From: Gordionus sp. m RMFG-2023
Taxonomy: Eukaryota > Nematomorpha > Gordioida > Chordodea > Parachordodidae
DNA length: 64,000 nucleotides
Assembly: GCF_954871325.1 (NCBI RefSeq)
Contig: NC_088777.1
Location: 30,171,366-30,235,365, forward strand
Direction: 5' to 3'
Shown: positions 47,940 to 58,367 of the stretch, in pieces
How positions within the stretch are numbered: the stretch's first letter is position 1
Layout: the number at the start of each line of letters is the position of its first letter
Notes under the pieces: model-generated
Seen by the model: the letters and a program-made list of their open reading frames with translations, nothing else
Databases searched by the model: none
Told to the model about the DNA's origin: nothing
Made by a program: the position numbers and the translations under genes

Positions 47940-48440
47940 TATGAATAAATTTAACCTACCATGTGTATATAGATTTCGATCAAATTTTTTTTAAATTAAG
48001 CTATGACGTTTTCGACGTTAAATTATTAAGTGGTATAAAAAATTTAAAAAGGTAGAGAATAAAACTTAGATGTTAATATAACTAAATATCAGAAATTAAA
48101 ATATTATCTATCTCATAAATTTCAATAATAGAAAATTATAATTATTTATCACTCATAATATTTTTAAAAAAAAATTTAAAGTAACGAGTAACGTTTTGAG
48201 TTACCTTTACTCAAAAAAAAGAAACAAAGTAACGAATTGCGTTCCTTTTCTTTACTTTACAGCACTAACATTTAGGCATTTAGAGTGATAGTATTGATAT
48301 TCTATTTTTAACACAGAATTTGATTGCAAGCCGACATAGTGAAAATATAATTTATATGTATTAATCTAATCTAATAAAATTACACTCATTTAATAAAAAT
48401 TCAAACAGTCTTATTAATTTTTAAATAATTTAATATAATC
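47940..48440. other. Non-genic stretch
   Basis: A/T-rich. AAAGTAACGAGTAACGTTTT near 48178 is followed by a related AAAGTAACGAATTGCG near 48226. No supported feature. Confidence 0.4.
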
Positions 48441-49188
48441 TAATGATGTAGAGTTGGGCAGTACCGCGAATACTTGTATCTAAGATACAAGATCCTTTTG
48501 TATCTTTAACTCAGTATCTTATTGACATTTTTAATAAGATACTAGTATCTGTATCTAAGATCCTTTATTTTGAAAAGAATCTTGTATCTTTTTCATTACA
48601 GACACAGATTCTTTTTACTATTCTTGTTTAAAACATTTACATATCACACAATGTAACTTTATTTTCTTCGTGAAATCTTGTATTATTTTCTTTATTTTTT
48701 CCCGCTATATTTTAAATATATTGATAACCAAAATTAGTTGGAAATGTTATAGGTCACAAAGATAAATGGATTAAAAATAACACCAAAACTAAATAAGAGA
48801 AGGATATATTTTGTATGTAATATTTTTTAATTTGTAAAATGTTTAACAAACATAATAGTGAAGATGAAATTATGGAGATGGGTTCTCCTGAATCAAAGCC
48901 GAATCTTAAAATTCTAGATGGAAAATTTTATAAAGTAATTCATGTGAAAAAGAACAAGGTACAAGCTGAATGTCAAAATTGCACAAGTAAAAAGTTATTA
49001 AAGGTTCAACAAACTCCTTTACAAACTTTGTTAAACATATTAAAGTATATTATATTTTTATTTTATAATTATCAACATAATAATACCTATACTTCAGTCC
49101 CTCTTAGATAATTGTTATTAAAAATTTTTATAGAAGATGATTGATTACAAATTAAAATCATTTTGGATATATATTTTTTAGGGGTGTG

Positions 49189-50081
49189 TCGATACCACTT
49201 TTTGGAGGCCTATCCGATATTCCTGATATTAAATTGATATCGGCCGATTACCGATCCGATATCATATCTAATTTTGTATTCTCTAAAGATACCAATGCTT
49301 TTAATTTTTAATATACTTTATTAGTATAACATCTATAATTTAACTATACCATAACTTATGTCATTTAAATATATTATAATGATGAGTTATAGTTTATATT
49401 CAATTCAATTGCAATTCTAAAAGTATATAAAATATTTTTATTATTAAATCACTTTTATATAATAAATAATAACATTAATCTATATACATAATAAGTAATA
49501 AACAATTTTTAAAATAATTATTTAAAATAATATTTAAAATAATATTTAACATTAATATAACGAAGATTTCTTTTTAGAAATACCAATATTTCCAATTTAC
49601 CAGAGGTCAGCTTGCGGCGATAATAACTGCCAATATCACAAGCTTCACTAAAAACAGATTCTGAAGAGAATCTCGCACACCTTTATAAACAGAATGCGTA
49701 AAAAAATAACAATATGGCAGAATATTTATTAATTAATTATTAACATGATAATTTTCTTTAATGCATTTTAAATTGATTAAATTTTGTAAATAAATACTGT
49801 AATGTAATTTTACTTATATCATAAATAAATAAAAGTAACTAATAAAATTAAATTCTACCTTATTATAATTATTTTATTAAGAGCCAAAATTATCTAATAT
49901 TTTTGTATATCAATTGTAGCTTAAATATTTTCTCTAATAAAAACTTGCTAAAATAATTATATATAAAATATATTAGGGATGTGCCGATTTTTTTATCGGA
50001 TCGGGCCGGTTTCACCCATTTTAAAATATCGGTTATCCGCCAATATTATAAAATTTGTTCAGATATAAAATGGCTTCTTTA
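49189..50081 (-). mobile_element. hAT fragments nested in the outer element
   Basis: TAGGGGTGTGTCGATACC at about 49189 with ATATCGGCCGATTACCGATC inside looks like a hAT terminus. On the minus strand 49680-49560 reads SSESVFSEACDIGSYYRRKL then VFLK, the hATC domain. A second similar terminus, TAGGGATGTGCCGATTTTT, starts near 49977 in the same orientation and may be a different insertion. Right ends were not found. Confidence 0.6.
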
Positions 50082-50089
50082 ACAAAAAT

Positions 50090-51367
50090 CAGAGACCTGC
50101 AGGCCCGGCCCTAAGCCCGGCCCGGCCGTATTTTAAATTTTTTAAATATACCCGGGCCGGGCCGGGCCTTAATATTTTTTATAAAAATTTTTACATTATG
50201 AGTTAATGGTTATAAGATTATATTATATTATAGTTATGATTAATATAATATTGGGTGATGGTTAACACACCTAACACCCACAGATCGATCTAATTATTAA
50301 TTTCCTGCAAATTTATTCAAAGTATTAATATATTTTTTTATAATTCATATCTAAATTTTTACAACATATTTTACCAAATCTTAAATAAGCCCCAATATTC
50401 AAGTATTAATAATATATTTTTTATAATTCATATCTAAATTTTTAGAATATTTACCAAAACAATCAAATAAAGGAATATCATGGCACAAAATACTAATGAT
50501 ATAATTAATAAAATTAAATATTTATTCTTTTAGAAATACAAATAATAATTTAAAATCTGAAATATGGGCTAAATTTAACATCATCATAGATGAAAATAAA
50601 AAAAACATTGGCTACGTACAATGTAAGAATTGTTCAAGTATATTATCTTATAATTATAAACATGGTACATCACATCTAAAAAGACATAAATGTGATGGTA
50701 AATCCATGAAAATTAATAAATTTTTTTTACACCTGAAAAACCAACCTATAAATGTAATATAAAATATTTAAAAATTATAAAAAAAATTATATTAATATTG
50801 TGCAATTAGATTATATTTTCAAAATACTATTTATTATACATGCATTTTTTTAAATAGCGATTTATTTTTATTTTATAAATTAAATAGTAAAAATACAATA
50901 TATTATATTCTCAAAATATTTTCCATTTTTATAAATTAAATATTAGTTTTATTTTTTTTAAATGCAATATAAAATATAGTATATGCTCAAAATATTATTA
51001 CCATTTTTATGAATATTAGTTTTATTTTTATAAATGCAAAAAATATAGTATATGCTCAAATATCCATTTTTATAAATTCAATATAATATTCTCAAAATAT
51101 TAGCTTTTTTCATGTATTTTTTAAATAATAAGCGATAATACTCGCTGAAAAATATGGTAAAATACCTCATAGGTGAATTTTTGTATATACCAGGTCGCAT
51201 ATAATTTTAAAAAATTCCGAGCCGGGCCTGAAATTTTTTTTTAAAAAATATCCGGGCCGGGCCTTAAATTTTTAAATCCGGGCCGGGCCGGGCCGGGCCG
51301 TAAAAATTTTTTTTTAATTTATCCGGGCCGGGCCGGGCCGTGCAAATGGTGCCTCTGCAGGTCTCTG
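50090..51367 (+). mobile_element. hAT derivative keeping only a BED zinc finger; perfect target duplication
   Basis: The element is 1278 bp. The ends are CAGAGACCTGCAGGCCC and, read inward from the right, CAGAGACCTGCAGAGGC. Perfect 8-bp ACAAAAAT lies on both sides (50082-50089, 51368-51375). Subterminal zones are dense in GGGCCGGGCC. One coding block, about 50540-50735, reads LKSEIWAKFNIIIDEN, GYVQCKNCSSILSY and KHGTSHLKRHKCDG, a BED finger (C-x2-C...H-x4-H). An ATG at 50479 opens MAQNTNDIINKI, and a TTCTTTTAG acceptor-like site precedes the finger. The catalytic and dimerisation domains are absent. Confidence 0.85.
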
Positions 51368-52254
51368 ACAAAAATAAAATGTTATAAAATTTAAAAAAAA
51401 ATTATATATAAAATCATTTATTTCTATAAATAAAATCGAAATCCATTTTTATGTATATTTTTTTAATAATAATTATGTATTTAATAATTATAATATAAAG
51501 TTGTACATTATTATGATATTTTTTATATATAATTAATGATTTTGCAAGAAATATATAAAAAAAATTTGAAAAGAGATTTAAATGATATTTATATATATGA
51601 TATTACAAACGCAAGAATTAATAAGTCATATTAGAAAATAAACTAATTTAAATAATACATAAAAATCACAAATAAGTAATGATAAATACTTATTAAAGAT
51701 AATGAATAAAATAAAACTACTATATTTTTTTAGAGATGCCATTTAGCCATATACTCCGAATATAAGCTATATTTAAAACAAGATAGAAAATAACCTGCAA
51801 ATTCTAATAAATCATTTGATATAATTTTTTTTTCTTATTTGTAAATTTTCAACTCCCATTAAATATACTACTCTCCCTTCCCTGTTTAAGCTATTAATGG
51901 GCAAAAACTAATATTAAAATTCCTGGTTATTATAATTAATTTATTAATAAATATTTTATTAATTATTGCAAATATTCATACTTATATGTGTATGCTATGT
52001 TCTTCACAAATAAATAATAAAAACTGTATTTTATAAACTATTCTAATTTAATTGGTATTTATAATTTAAAAGTATCTTGTATTTAAGATACTCTAATTTA
52101 GTAAAAGATACAAGTATCTTTTATCTTGTATCTTTCTTTTTGATATTCTGAAAAAGATACTGGTATCTGTATCTAAGATTCATTTTTTTATAAAGAATCT
52201 GTATCTGTATCTAGATTCTTTTTCTGGAGGACCTGCCCAACTCTGTATAGATGT

Positions 52255-52590
52255 ATTAATCTAATCTAATAATTAAAATAGCACTCATTTAGTATTAAAT
52301 TAGATAGTCTAATTAATTATGATATAATAAAATCAAATCTCTATATATAATACGTAATGGAATTGTAAAAGAAATCGTTCAGGGGGCTCTTAGAAAAAAA
52401 AATTTTCAGGGGACATATTAAGGAGCTATTAAGAAAAAAAAATTTCTCATCAGGTGACTATTCAAAATTTTCAGAGGGATATAGCCCCCCCCCCTTCCCT
52501 AGTAACACTAATGCATAAAGTAAAAAAAAATAGCTTTGAACAAAGTCTTATAAAATATTAATTATCTTTATTTTGTTGGGTATAATTCAC
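52255..52590. other. Intergenic stretch with a transposon end (possible)
   Basis: AGGGATATAGCCCCCCCCCC then TTCCCTAG at 52470-52500 resembles the right end of a hAT element. TTTTCAGGGG-type motifs recur to its left. No partner end was found. Confidence 0.35.
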
Positions 52591-52591
52591 G

Positions 52592-52678
52592 ATGATTGAC
52601 AGCCTTTTAGATACGTATTTCCAAGAAGTCAGTCAATGTTTACCACCTGCTGAAATATATATGCTTATTTGTTATTAA
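52592..52678 (+). CDS. Upstream small ORF, 28 codons, overlapping the next ATG
   Basis: ATG at 52592 opens MIDSLLDTYFQEVSQCLPPA then EIYMLICY and TAA (52676-52678). The composition is more protein-like than most frames nearby. The stop overlaps the next ATG as TAATG, a layout that allows termination-reinitiation. Alternatively this is the true N-terminal exon part of the following protein, read through a small splice or an assembly error, because the two frames differ by one base. No homologue recognised. Confidence 0.35.
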   Translation: MIDSLLDTYFQEVSQCLPPAEIYMLICY

Positions 52679-52950
52679 TGATATTTCTAATATTAGTTAC
52701 GTCGATTATATCTTTATTTCTAATAATATTGTTGTTTTTATGTTTAAAATCCTCAAATATATCTCCAATATCTTCTGATATTAACGAACAATGTAAATTT
52801 GACTATGATAAATACATAGTCAAATTTCCAGAATACAATGATGAAAGAGAAAATGATAACTCTAATAAGTCTTCAAAATCATCGAAAAATGAAGATGATA
52901 TAAAATCAACTATAGAAATTAGGGAAAGTTTGAACACAACCTACATCTAA
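52678..52950 (+). CDS. Putative small single-pass membrane protein, 90 aa
   Basis: From ATG 52678 the product begins MIFLILVTSIISLFLIIL then LFLCLKSSN: one hydrophobic segment of about 25 residues at positions 1-25. A polar tail follows, rich in Ser, Asn, Asp and Glu (FPEYNDERENDNSNKSSKSS, then KNEDDIKSTIEI). It ends at TAA 52948-52950, with an AATAAA about 70 bases on. No family recognised. The lack of repeats and the clear hydrophobic/acidic partition argue for a real gene, but A/T-rich DNA produces hydrophobic frames by chance, so this is tentative. Confidence 0.4.
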   Translation: MIFLILVTSIISLFLIILLFLCLKSSNISPISSDINEQCKFDYDKYIVKFPEYNDERENDNSNKSSKSSKNEDDIKSTIEIRESLNTTYI

Positions 52951-53020
52951 GAATTTAAATATGTAAATAATTATTTAATATTTGTTTATTCTAATTACAA
53001 GATTTTAATTCTTCATTAGC

Positions 53021-53026
53021 AATAAA
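53021..53026 (+). promoter_or_regulatory. Candidate polyadenylation signal AATAAA
   Basis: AATAAA 71 bases after the stop of the small membrane ORF. In DNA this A/T-rich the hexamer is common, so the support is positional only. Confidence 0.3.
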
Positions 53027-53173
53027 AAATTATCTTATATATTATTTAGCATTATATAAATCCTATAATTATTACAAAGACCTGTAAAATTAATTTTATT
53101 TAGCTTATAAGTATATCTTAAACTCAAAATATTTTTTTTAATATTTTACTTTAATGGTATGCACTAAATTTAA

Positions 53174-53735
53174 CCCTTCATAGCATAGGTGGAATTATGC
53201 AAGCCCCAGTCATTTTAACATGTTATTACTCCAAACTCTTCTATATGTATGTCTGGATCTTTTAGTAGCTTAATGTTTTTAGGTAATTTATATATGTGAA
53301 AAATTAACTTTGATTTTGTAGTTTTTGAGTTATAAGATAACTGTGTTTTGAGAATTCTGCATAGACCTCAACTTTCCATCTGTTTTAGTATTGATGTATC
53401 AACCATAAATAAACATATCATTTTTAAAATTAAATATATATTTGAACATTAGATAAATATTCTACATTTAATTTTATTCTTTTTTATATCATTGTAACAT
53501 TTTAAAATAAGTTAAATATTCTACATTTAATTTTATTCTTTTTTATATCATAGTAACATTTTAAAATAAGTTGTCTTGGCAAAAACTGCCATAAAATTTT
53601 GAAATAACAATAAAATATTAAAATTTAGTCAAGTTTATTTAATATTTGTTTAAAATATGAAAGTTATAAATACATTTAATTCTTAGATATAAAATATCTT
53701 AATTGGGGTCATTTTTTTCACCTGTGATATGAAGA
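53174..53735. mobile_element. piggyBac-like MITE
   Basis: TTAA at 53170-53173 precedes CCCTTCATAGCATAGGTGG. The right end, read inward, is CTCTTCATATCACAGGTG followed further in by GACCCC, with GTAA in place of TTAA. The start CCCTTCA and AGGTG match the ends of the piggyBac at 5710, so it is probably a related non-autonomous family. It has no coding sequence and contains a 59-bp tandem duplication. Confidence 0.7.
53455..53572. repeat. 59-bp tandem duplication in the piggyBac-like MITE
   Basis: AAATATTCTACATTTAATTT at 53455 is repeated at 53514. The copies differ at about one position. Confidence 0.9.
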
Positions 53736-54004
53736 GTAAAATATTCCACAATAACTTATAATGATGTTTATCTATTTTTTTAATATTTATTACAAATATA
53801 AATATTTCCCACCAAAACGTTTTATAATAATTATATAATATTGATTTGAACAAGTCTTTGATTTAATTAATTTAAAAACATAGACTCCTTACCTTCCTCG
53901 TTTTATATAAAGCAGTTTTCTGTATAAAAATTATTATATCTTTCCATAATATGAAAAGGTAATATTGCTTTGACGATTGAAAAGACATAATACCATTTAG
54001 AGAT

Positions 54005-54120
54005 GTTTGCAATGGCGTATCCAGGATTTATTAATAGGGGGGTTTTTAAAAAAAAATTTGGAGGCGAAGTCCCCAAACTCCCTTGCCTCCAGTATTAGAC
54101 CGGACCCTTAAAAATATTAT
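54005..54120. other. Solitary hAT-like terminus (possible)
   Basis: CAATGGCGTATCCAGGATTT followed by a G-run at 54008-54048 has the look of a hAT end, but no inverse partner is in the window. Confidence 0.35.
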
Positions 54121-54314
54121 ATAAAATCAATTTTTCGGTAGTTATTTTAAATCATCTTTGTTAAAGTTGGCTGAACAATTGTAAATACTAATTATAAAAT
54201 TTGTCAATATTTTGTGCTTTATAGTGCCTAACCACTTAAGTAGCCAGCATAAATGAAAGAATATTAATAACATTTTTACCAAATTTATGATCAATAGGCG
54301 ACTGAAAGCATTAT

Positions 54315-54447
54315 TGTAATGTATTTAAATAAATTATTTTTTTTATATTGGCTTAAAGCGACAATCTATTTACAATTTATAAAAATTGTAAAACATATAT
54401 ATATATCAATAGTTGATAATAAATTATTCTGATACATTTTCATTTCA
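54315..54447 (+). repeat. Left LTR of the 54-kb gypsy element
   Basis: 133 bp from TGTAATGTATTTAAAT to CATTTTCATTTCA. It includes GGCTTAAAGCGACAAT and an AATAAA near its end. Confidence 0.9.
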
Positions 54448-54527
54448 TTTCATTTGGCGACGATTTATTTTTCAAGTAATTTTCGACGACGACGAATTAT
54501 TTAAAATAAAATGATTAAAATTATAAC

Positions 54528-55292
54528 ATGCCTTTGAAGAAGATTGAAGAACATACTCAATTTCATATTCCAGAATTTGTCAAAGAAAAAGTTAATATTC
54601 AGGATTACCTATATCATTTAGATATCATTTTCAAAGTAAAAAATATTTTCGATGAAAATAAAAAAAAAGATTTTTTATTGGCCTATATAGGCTAGGCACA
54701 CAAGTTAAAATAAAAAATATTATTTTCGAAATAATTTGATTAATATAAATTATTTAACTTTACTCGAGAATTTATAAAAAAAATTTTAAGGATGTCTCGA
54801 GTATTTTTCTTCATAGGAATACTTTTTTTACATTAAAAAGAAATAACGAAAGTATAATTGACTTTTCAATTAAATTAAAAAGCATTTGCGCTTTATGTAA
54901 TTTTATATCGCCAGTTGATGAACTCTTAAGAGATATTTTCATCTTAGGAGTAGGGTTATCTGAGCTGGACAAAGAACTTCGGTCAAAATATGCCGAAAGA
55001 AACATTACTTTTGAAGATACTGTGCGTCTAGCTATCGCGCTGTCTTCATTGGAGAAGTAAACCCTGACAGAAGTTAATAAAATAATTAAACATAAGCCTA
55101 TGCAAGGTTACAAAAATACTTATTTTAGAATAATTATAACAACGTAAACAAATTCAATAATGATAATAATTATAATGCTAACAAATTCAACCATAATTTT
55201 TACAAACCAAGTTTTAAACCTAATTTCAGTCAAAAAAAAGTAATATGCTTTAGGTGCAGAAAAGCAAACTACATAGCGAAAGAGTGTAGAAC
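54528..55292 (+). pseudogene. gag region of the gypsy element (fossil)
   Basis: Starts MPLKKIEEHTQFHIPEF and ends with a zinc-knuckle-like CFRCRKANYIAKEC just before the protease. The capsid-type middle is recognisable by position and by RKVNIQ-like helical character rather than by clear motifs. Not intact. Confidence 0.65.
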
Positions 55293-55294
55293 GC

Positions 55295-55723
55295 ATGCTA
55301 CAAATGATTTTACCACGGACACCTCGCCTGTCTTTTGCTAATAAAGCTACAATCGATGCGAAGATAAATCGGCTGCAGCTTACTATGGAATTCGATACTG
55401 GCGCGGCGTGTAGTGTGATAGACGAGGTTACCTGGAGTCGCATAGGCAAACCAACATTATCACCTGCTTATAAACTAGTAGGATGTAACCATATCAAAAT
55501 CGAAGTATTGTGTAAATGTTTAGTGGAAGTCGAAGTAAAAAATATTTCAAAATTTTTACCTATTTGGGTAGTTAAGGGTGAGAATTTTCTCATTTTTAGA
55601 ATGCCCTTTCTTAAAGAATTTGATATAAAACTTCCTGAAGAAGTTCGTATTAATAATATAAATATGAAAGATTCCAGTTTAAATACGTTTCAAAATTTCC
55701 GCAAGTTTTTAAAAAAAAATTAG
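55295..55723 (+). CDS. Aspartic protease segment of the gypsy element
   Basis: LTMEFDTGAACSVIDEVTW carries the DTGA active-site box of retroviral-type proteases. It follows the zinc knuckle and precedes the reverse transcriptase as expected for gypsy. Confidence 0.8.
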   Translation: MLQMILPRTPRLSFANKATIDAKINRLQLTMEFDTGAACSVIDEVTWSRIGKPTLSPAYKLVGCNHIKIEVLCKCLVEVEVKNISKFLPIWVVKGENFLIFRMPFLKEFDIKLPEEVRINNINMKDSSLNTFQNFRKFLKKN

Positions 55724-55770
55724 GACAAATAAAATTACAGGAAGCCGTCATAAAGATACAACCAAATATA

Positions 55771-56592
55771 GTGCCAATTGCGTTGCCATCTAGAAGAATT
55801 CCATTTCCGTTGCGTCGAACCGTTGAAGCTGAGTTGGACAGACTTTTAAATGAAGGCGTTATCGAGAAGGTAGATCCAACAAAGACTCCAATTACTTGGG
55901 CTACGCCAAATGTTAATATTTTAAAGAAATCCGGTGCCATGCGGATATGCGGAGATTTTCGTTTAACAATTAACAAATATTTAGCGATAGATAACGATTT
56001 ACTACCAACTTTCGTTGACCTGACAAATAGGATCGCGGGTGTTAAAATATTTTCAACGATAGATTTAAGAGATGCATTTTTACAATTCGGAGTTAGTCCA
56101 GAATGTAGAGACCTTTTAGTAATTTCGACTCATGTCGGTTATTACCGATATCAAAGAATTCCTTTTGTGTTGACTAGCGCTCCGATAATATTTCAACGTT
56201 TTATGCAAAACGTATTAAAGGGAATTCCTATGGTTAGTGTATTTTTAGACGATGTAATTATTGCAGGCGAGAATAATTTTGATCATATAGTTAATCTAGA
56301 AGAAGTATTAAGAAGATTTAATAAGACTGGACTAACAACTACGACCGATAAAATTAAAATTGGAGAAAAGTCAGTTACTTATTTAGGTCATGTTAATGAT
56401 GAATTCGGAATTCACCCGACCGAAGATAAGATTAATGCTATAAAAAATTGTAAAACACCATCTAATGTTAAAGAATTACGTTCGTTTTTGGGAATGGTAA
56501 ATTATCATGAATCGTTTATTAAAAATTTACATTCTATTTGTGCGCCTTTACACCGACTAACGAGTAAAAATGAGTTGGTTTTGGTCAGCTAA
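55771..56592 (+). CDS. Reverse transcriptase segment of the gypsy element
   Basis: RRIPFPLRRTVEAELDRLL opens the domain. RICGDFRLTIN, STIDLRDAFLQFGVS, FVLTSAPIIFQRFMQNVL and the catalytic VFLDDVIIAG are in order, followed by the thumb TYLGHV and SFLGMVNYHESFI. Confidence 0.9.
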   Translation: MPIALPSRRIPFPLRRTVEAELDRLLNEGVIEKVDPTKTPITWATPNVNILKKSGAMRICGDFRLTINKYLAIDNDLLPTFVDLTNRIAGVKIFSTIDLRDAFLQFGVSPECRDLLVISTHVGYYRYQRIPFVLTSAPIIFQRFMQNVLKGIPMVSVFLDDVIIAGENNFDHIVNLEEVLRRFNKTGLTTTTDKIKIGEKSVTYLGHVNDEFGIHPTEDKINAIKNCKTPSNVKELRSFLGMVNYHESFIKNLHSICAPLHRLTSKNELVLVS

Positions 56593-58234
56593 GGAAGATG
56601 AAATATTTAATGTAGTTAAAAAAATATTATCAAAAGATATAATAATTTCTTATTCAGCCGATATTCCTGTCGTGATTTCTTGTGACGCTTCCGAAGATGG
56701 TCTAGGAGCTGTTATTGCACACCGATTTCTTACTGGCCAGGAGAAACCGATTGCTTACGCATCGAGGACACTTTCGGCAGCTGAAAAGAATTACGCCACT
56801 ATTGATCGAGAGGCTTCGGCGATCATGTTCGCTATCGAGAAGTTTCATCAGTACATTTATGGAAGACATTTTATTTTGGTTACTGATCATAAACCTTTAA
56901 AATATATCTTAGGTGATAAAAGAGACCTTAATAAGATAACAAACCTTTTAATACGGTGGGCCACGAAGCTTTTAAATTACGACTATGAGATAATTCATAG
57001 GCCTGGTAATCAAAACAAATGCGCTGACGCTCTGTCCCGTTTGGGGGTAGAGAGAGAAAAAATGAATGAAGTTAAAAAAAAATTTGTAAATGAAATTAGA
57101 GAAGTAAGGATAAATTTAATTGAAGATTTATCGTTCACTCGAAGTAAAGTTATTAGTGAAACGATCAATGATATAAATCTAAAAGAGATTGTTAAATTAA
57201 TAAAAAATCATTGGCATATGGATAATATGAATAATTATTCGGAAAGTTTAAAAAAATTTATCTTAATTAAAGATAATATTTCTTTCGAGGAAGGGTTTTT
57301 AGTTTATAATGATAGAATCATCATTCCTGATAACCTAAAAAAAGAGGTTTTGAATGTTATCCATCGAGGACATCCGGGGATAGTGGGGATATGCCGATAC
57401 TATGTCTTCTGGACAAATCTTGACCGAGATGTTGAAGAATTCGTAAAAAATTGCAAAAGTTGTCAGGAAGGAAGACCGGGAGCCATAGATGTACCATTAT
57501 ATAATTGGAATTTTCCTACCCGACCTTGGGAAAGAATACACATTGATTTGACAGGCCCCGTGTCTGGAAAGTACTGGTTAATTTGCGAAGACGCTTTCAC
57601 CAAATGGGTTGAAGTTGCAATTTTAACACATATTAATTCAACGAGTGTAATAAATAATCTGCGTAATTATTTCGCTAGATTTGGTTTACCTCGTTACATT
57701 GTCTCAGATAACGATACTCAGTTTACTGGATCTGAATTCAAAACGTTTCTTTATAAAAATAATATAAAACATTTTAGATCAGCCCTTTATAGCCCCAAGT
57801 CGAATGGTTTGGCTGAGCGCTATATACGTACGATAAAGACGCGTTTCTATGCTGGAAAGAGAAGTGGGACTCCGGACCAGTTAAATTTAGCGAATGTTTT
57901 AATTACACACCGAAATACTCCAAACGCAACTACCGGTAAATCCCCTGCCGAAATGATGTTTGGAAGGCCGCTCAGGACGACGTTAGATCAATGGAAATTA
58001 TATACGAGAGAAAGGACTGAAAACGCGTTATGGAAACAAAAAAATTATAATGATAGGAACGTTGAGCCCCGTGAATTTAAAGAGAAGCAAAAGGTTTGGG
58101 TAAAAAACGAAAGAAATGCGGGATGGCATGAAGGAATAGTGGTTCAACGGAAAAGTGCGATATTGTATGATGTTGAGTCTGAGGGTATTGTAAAAAACAA
58201 GCATGCTAACCAACTGAGGGAAGCTCATGTATAA
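56570..58234 (+). CDS. RNase H and integrase segment of the gypsy element
   Basis: RNase H: ISCDASEDGLGAVIA, AYASRTLSAAEKNYA, TDHKPLKYI, KCADALSRL. Integrase: zinc site HRGHPG...C..C (near 57362-57455), core HIDLTGPV, VSDNDTQFTGSEF and SPKSNGLAERYIRTIKTR. C-terminal part: KQKVWVKNERNAGWHEGIV. The 554-codon frame is uninterrupted. It sits only about 130 bp before the right LTR, so there is no room for an envelope gene. Confidence 0.9.
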   Translation: MSWFWSAKEDEIFNVVKKILSKDIIISYSADIPVVISCDASEDGLGAVIAHRFLTGQEKPIAYASRTLSAAEKNYATIDREASAIMFAIEKFHQYIYGRHFILVTDHKPLKYILGDKRDLNKITNLLIRWATKLLNYDYEIIHRPGNQNKCADALSRLGVEREKMNEVKKKFVNEIREVRINLIEDLSFTRSKVISETINDINLKEIVKLIKNHWHMDNMNNYSESLKKFILIKDNISFEEGFLVYNDRIIIPDNLKKEVLNVIHRGHPGIVGICRYYVFWTNLDRDVEEFVKNCKSCQEGRPGAIDVPLYNWNFPTRPWERIHIDLTGPVSGKYWLICEDAFTKWVEVAILTHINSTSVINNLRNYFARFGLPRYIVSDNDTQFTGSEFKTFLYKNNIKHFRSALYSPKSNGLAERYIRTIKTRFYAGKRSGTPDQLNLANVLITHRNTPNATTGKSPAEMMFGRPLRTTLDQWKLYTRERTENALWKQKNYNDRNVEPREFKEKQKVWVKNERNAGWHEGIVVQRKSAILYDVESEGIVKNKHANQLREAHV

Positions 58235-58367
58235 GCTAAAGAAACAGCCATAACAATGACTGAGGATTTGGATATTGCAGAACATAATGGAAATACAACT
58301 CTAGAAAAAAGAGTTACGAAACCCCTATTACGTTATTATGATGAATTCAATTTATAGTGGGGAGAAC

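Larger units (their letters stand above)
48449..52245 (+). mobile_element. hAT transposon remnant (outer element of a nest)
   Basis: The ends are TAGAGTTGGGCAGTACC and, read inward from the right, CAGAGTTGGGCAGGTCC. Octamers TAATGATG (48441-48448) and TATAGATG (52246-52253) agree at 6 of 8. Both subterminal zones are packed with TATCT/AGATA motifs (TGTATCTAAGATACAAG). The open frame 48839-49111 has a BED zinc-finger start (KFYKVIHVKKNKVQAECQNC). Most of the transposase is missing or replaced by later insertions at 49189 and 50090. Confidence 0.8.

Noticed and set aside
48839-49111. Host BED zinc-finger gene
   Set aside because: It lies inside hAT termini with a target duplication, has only the first cysteine pair of the finger and then runs into A/T-rich translation.
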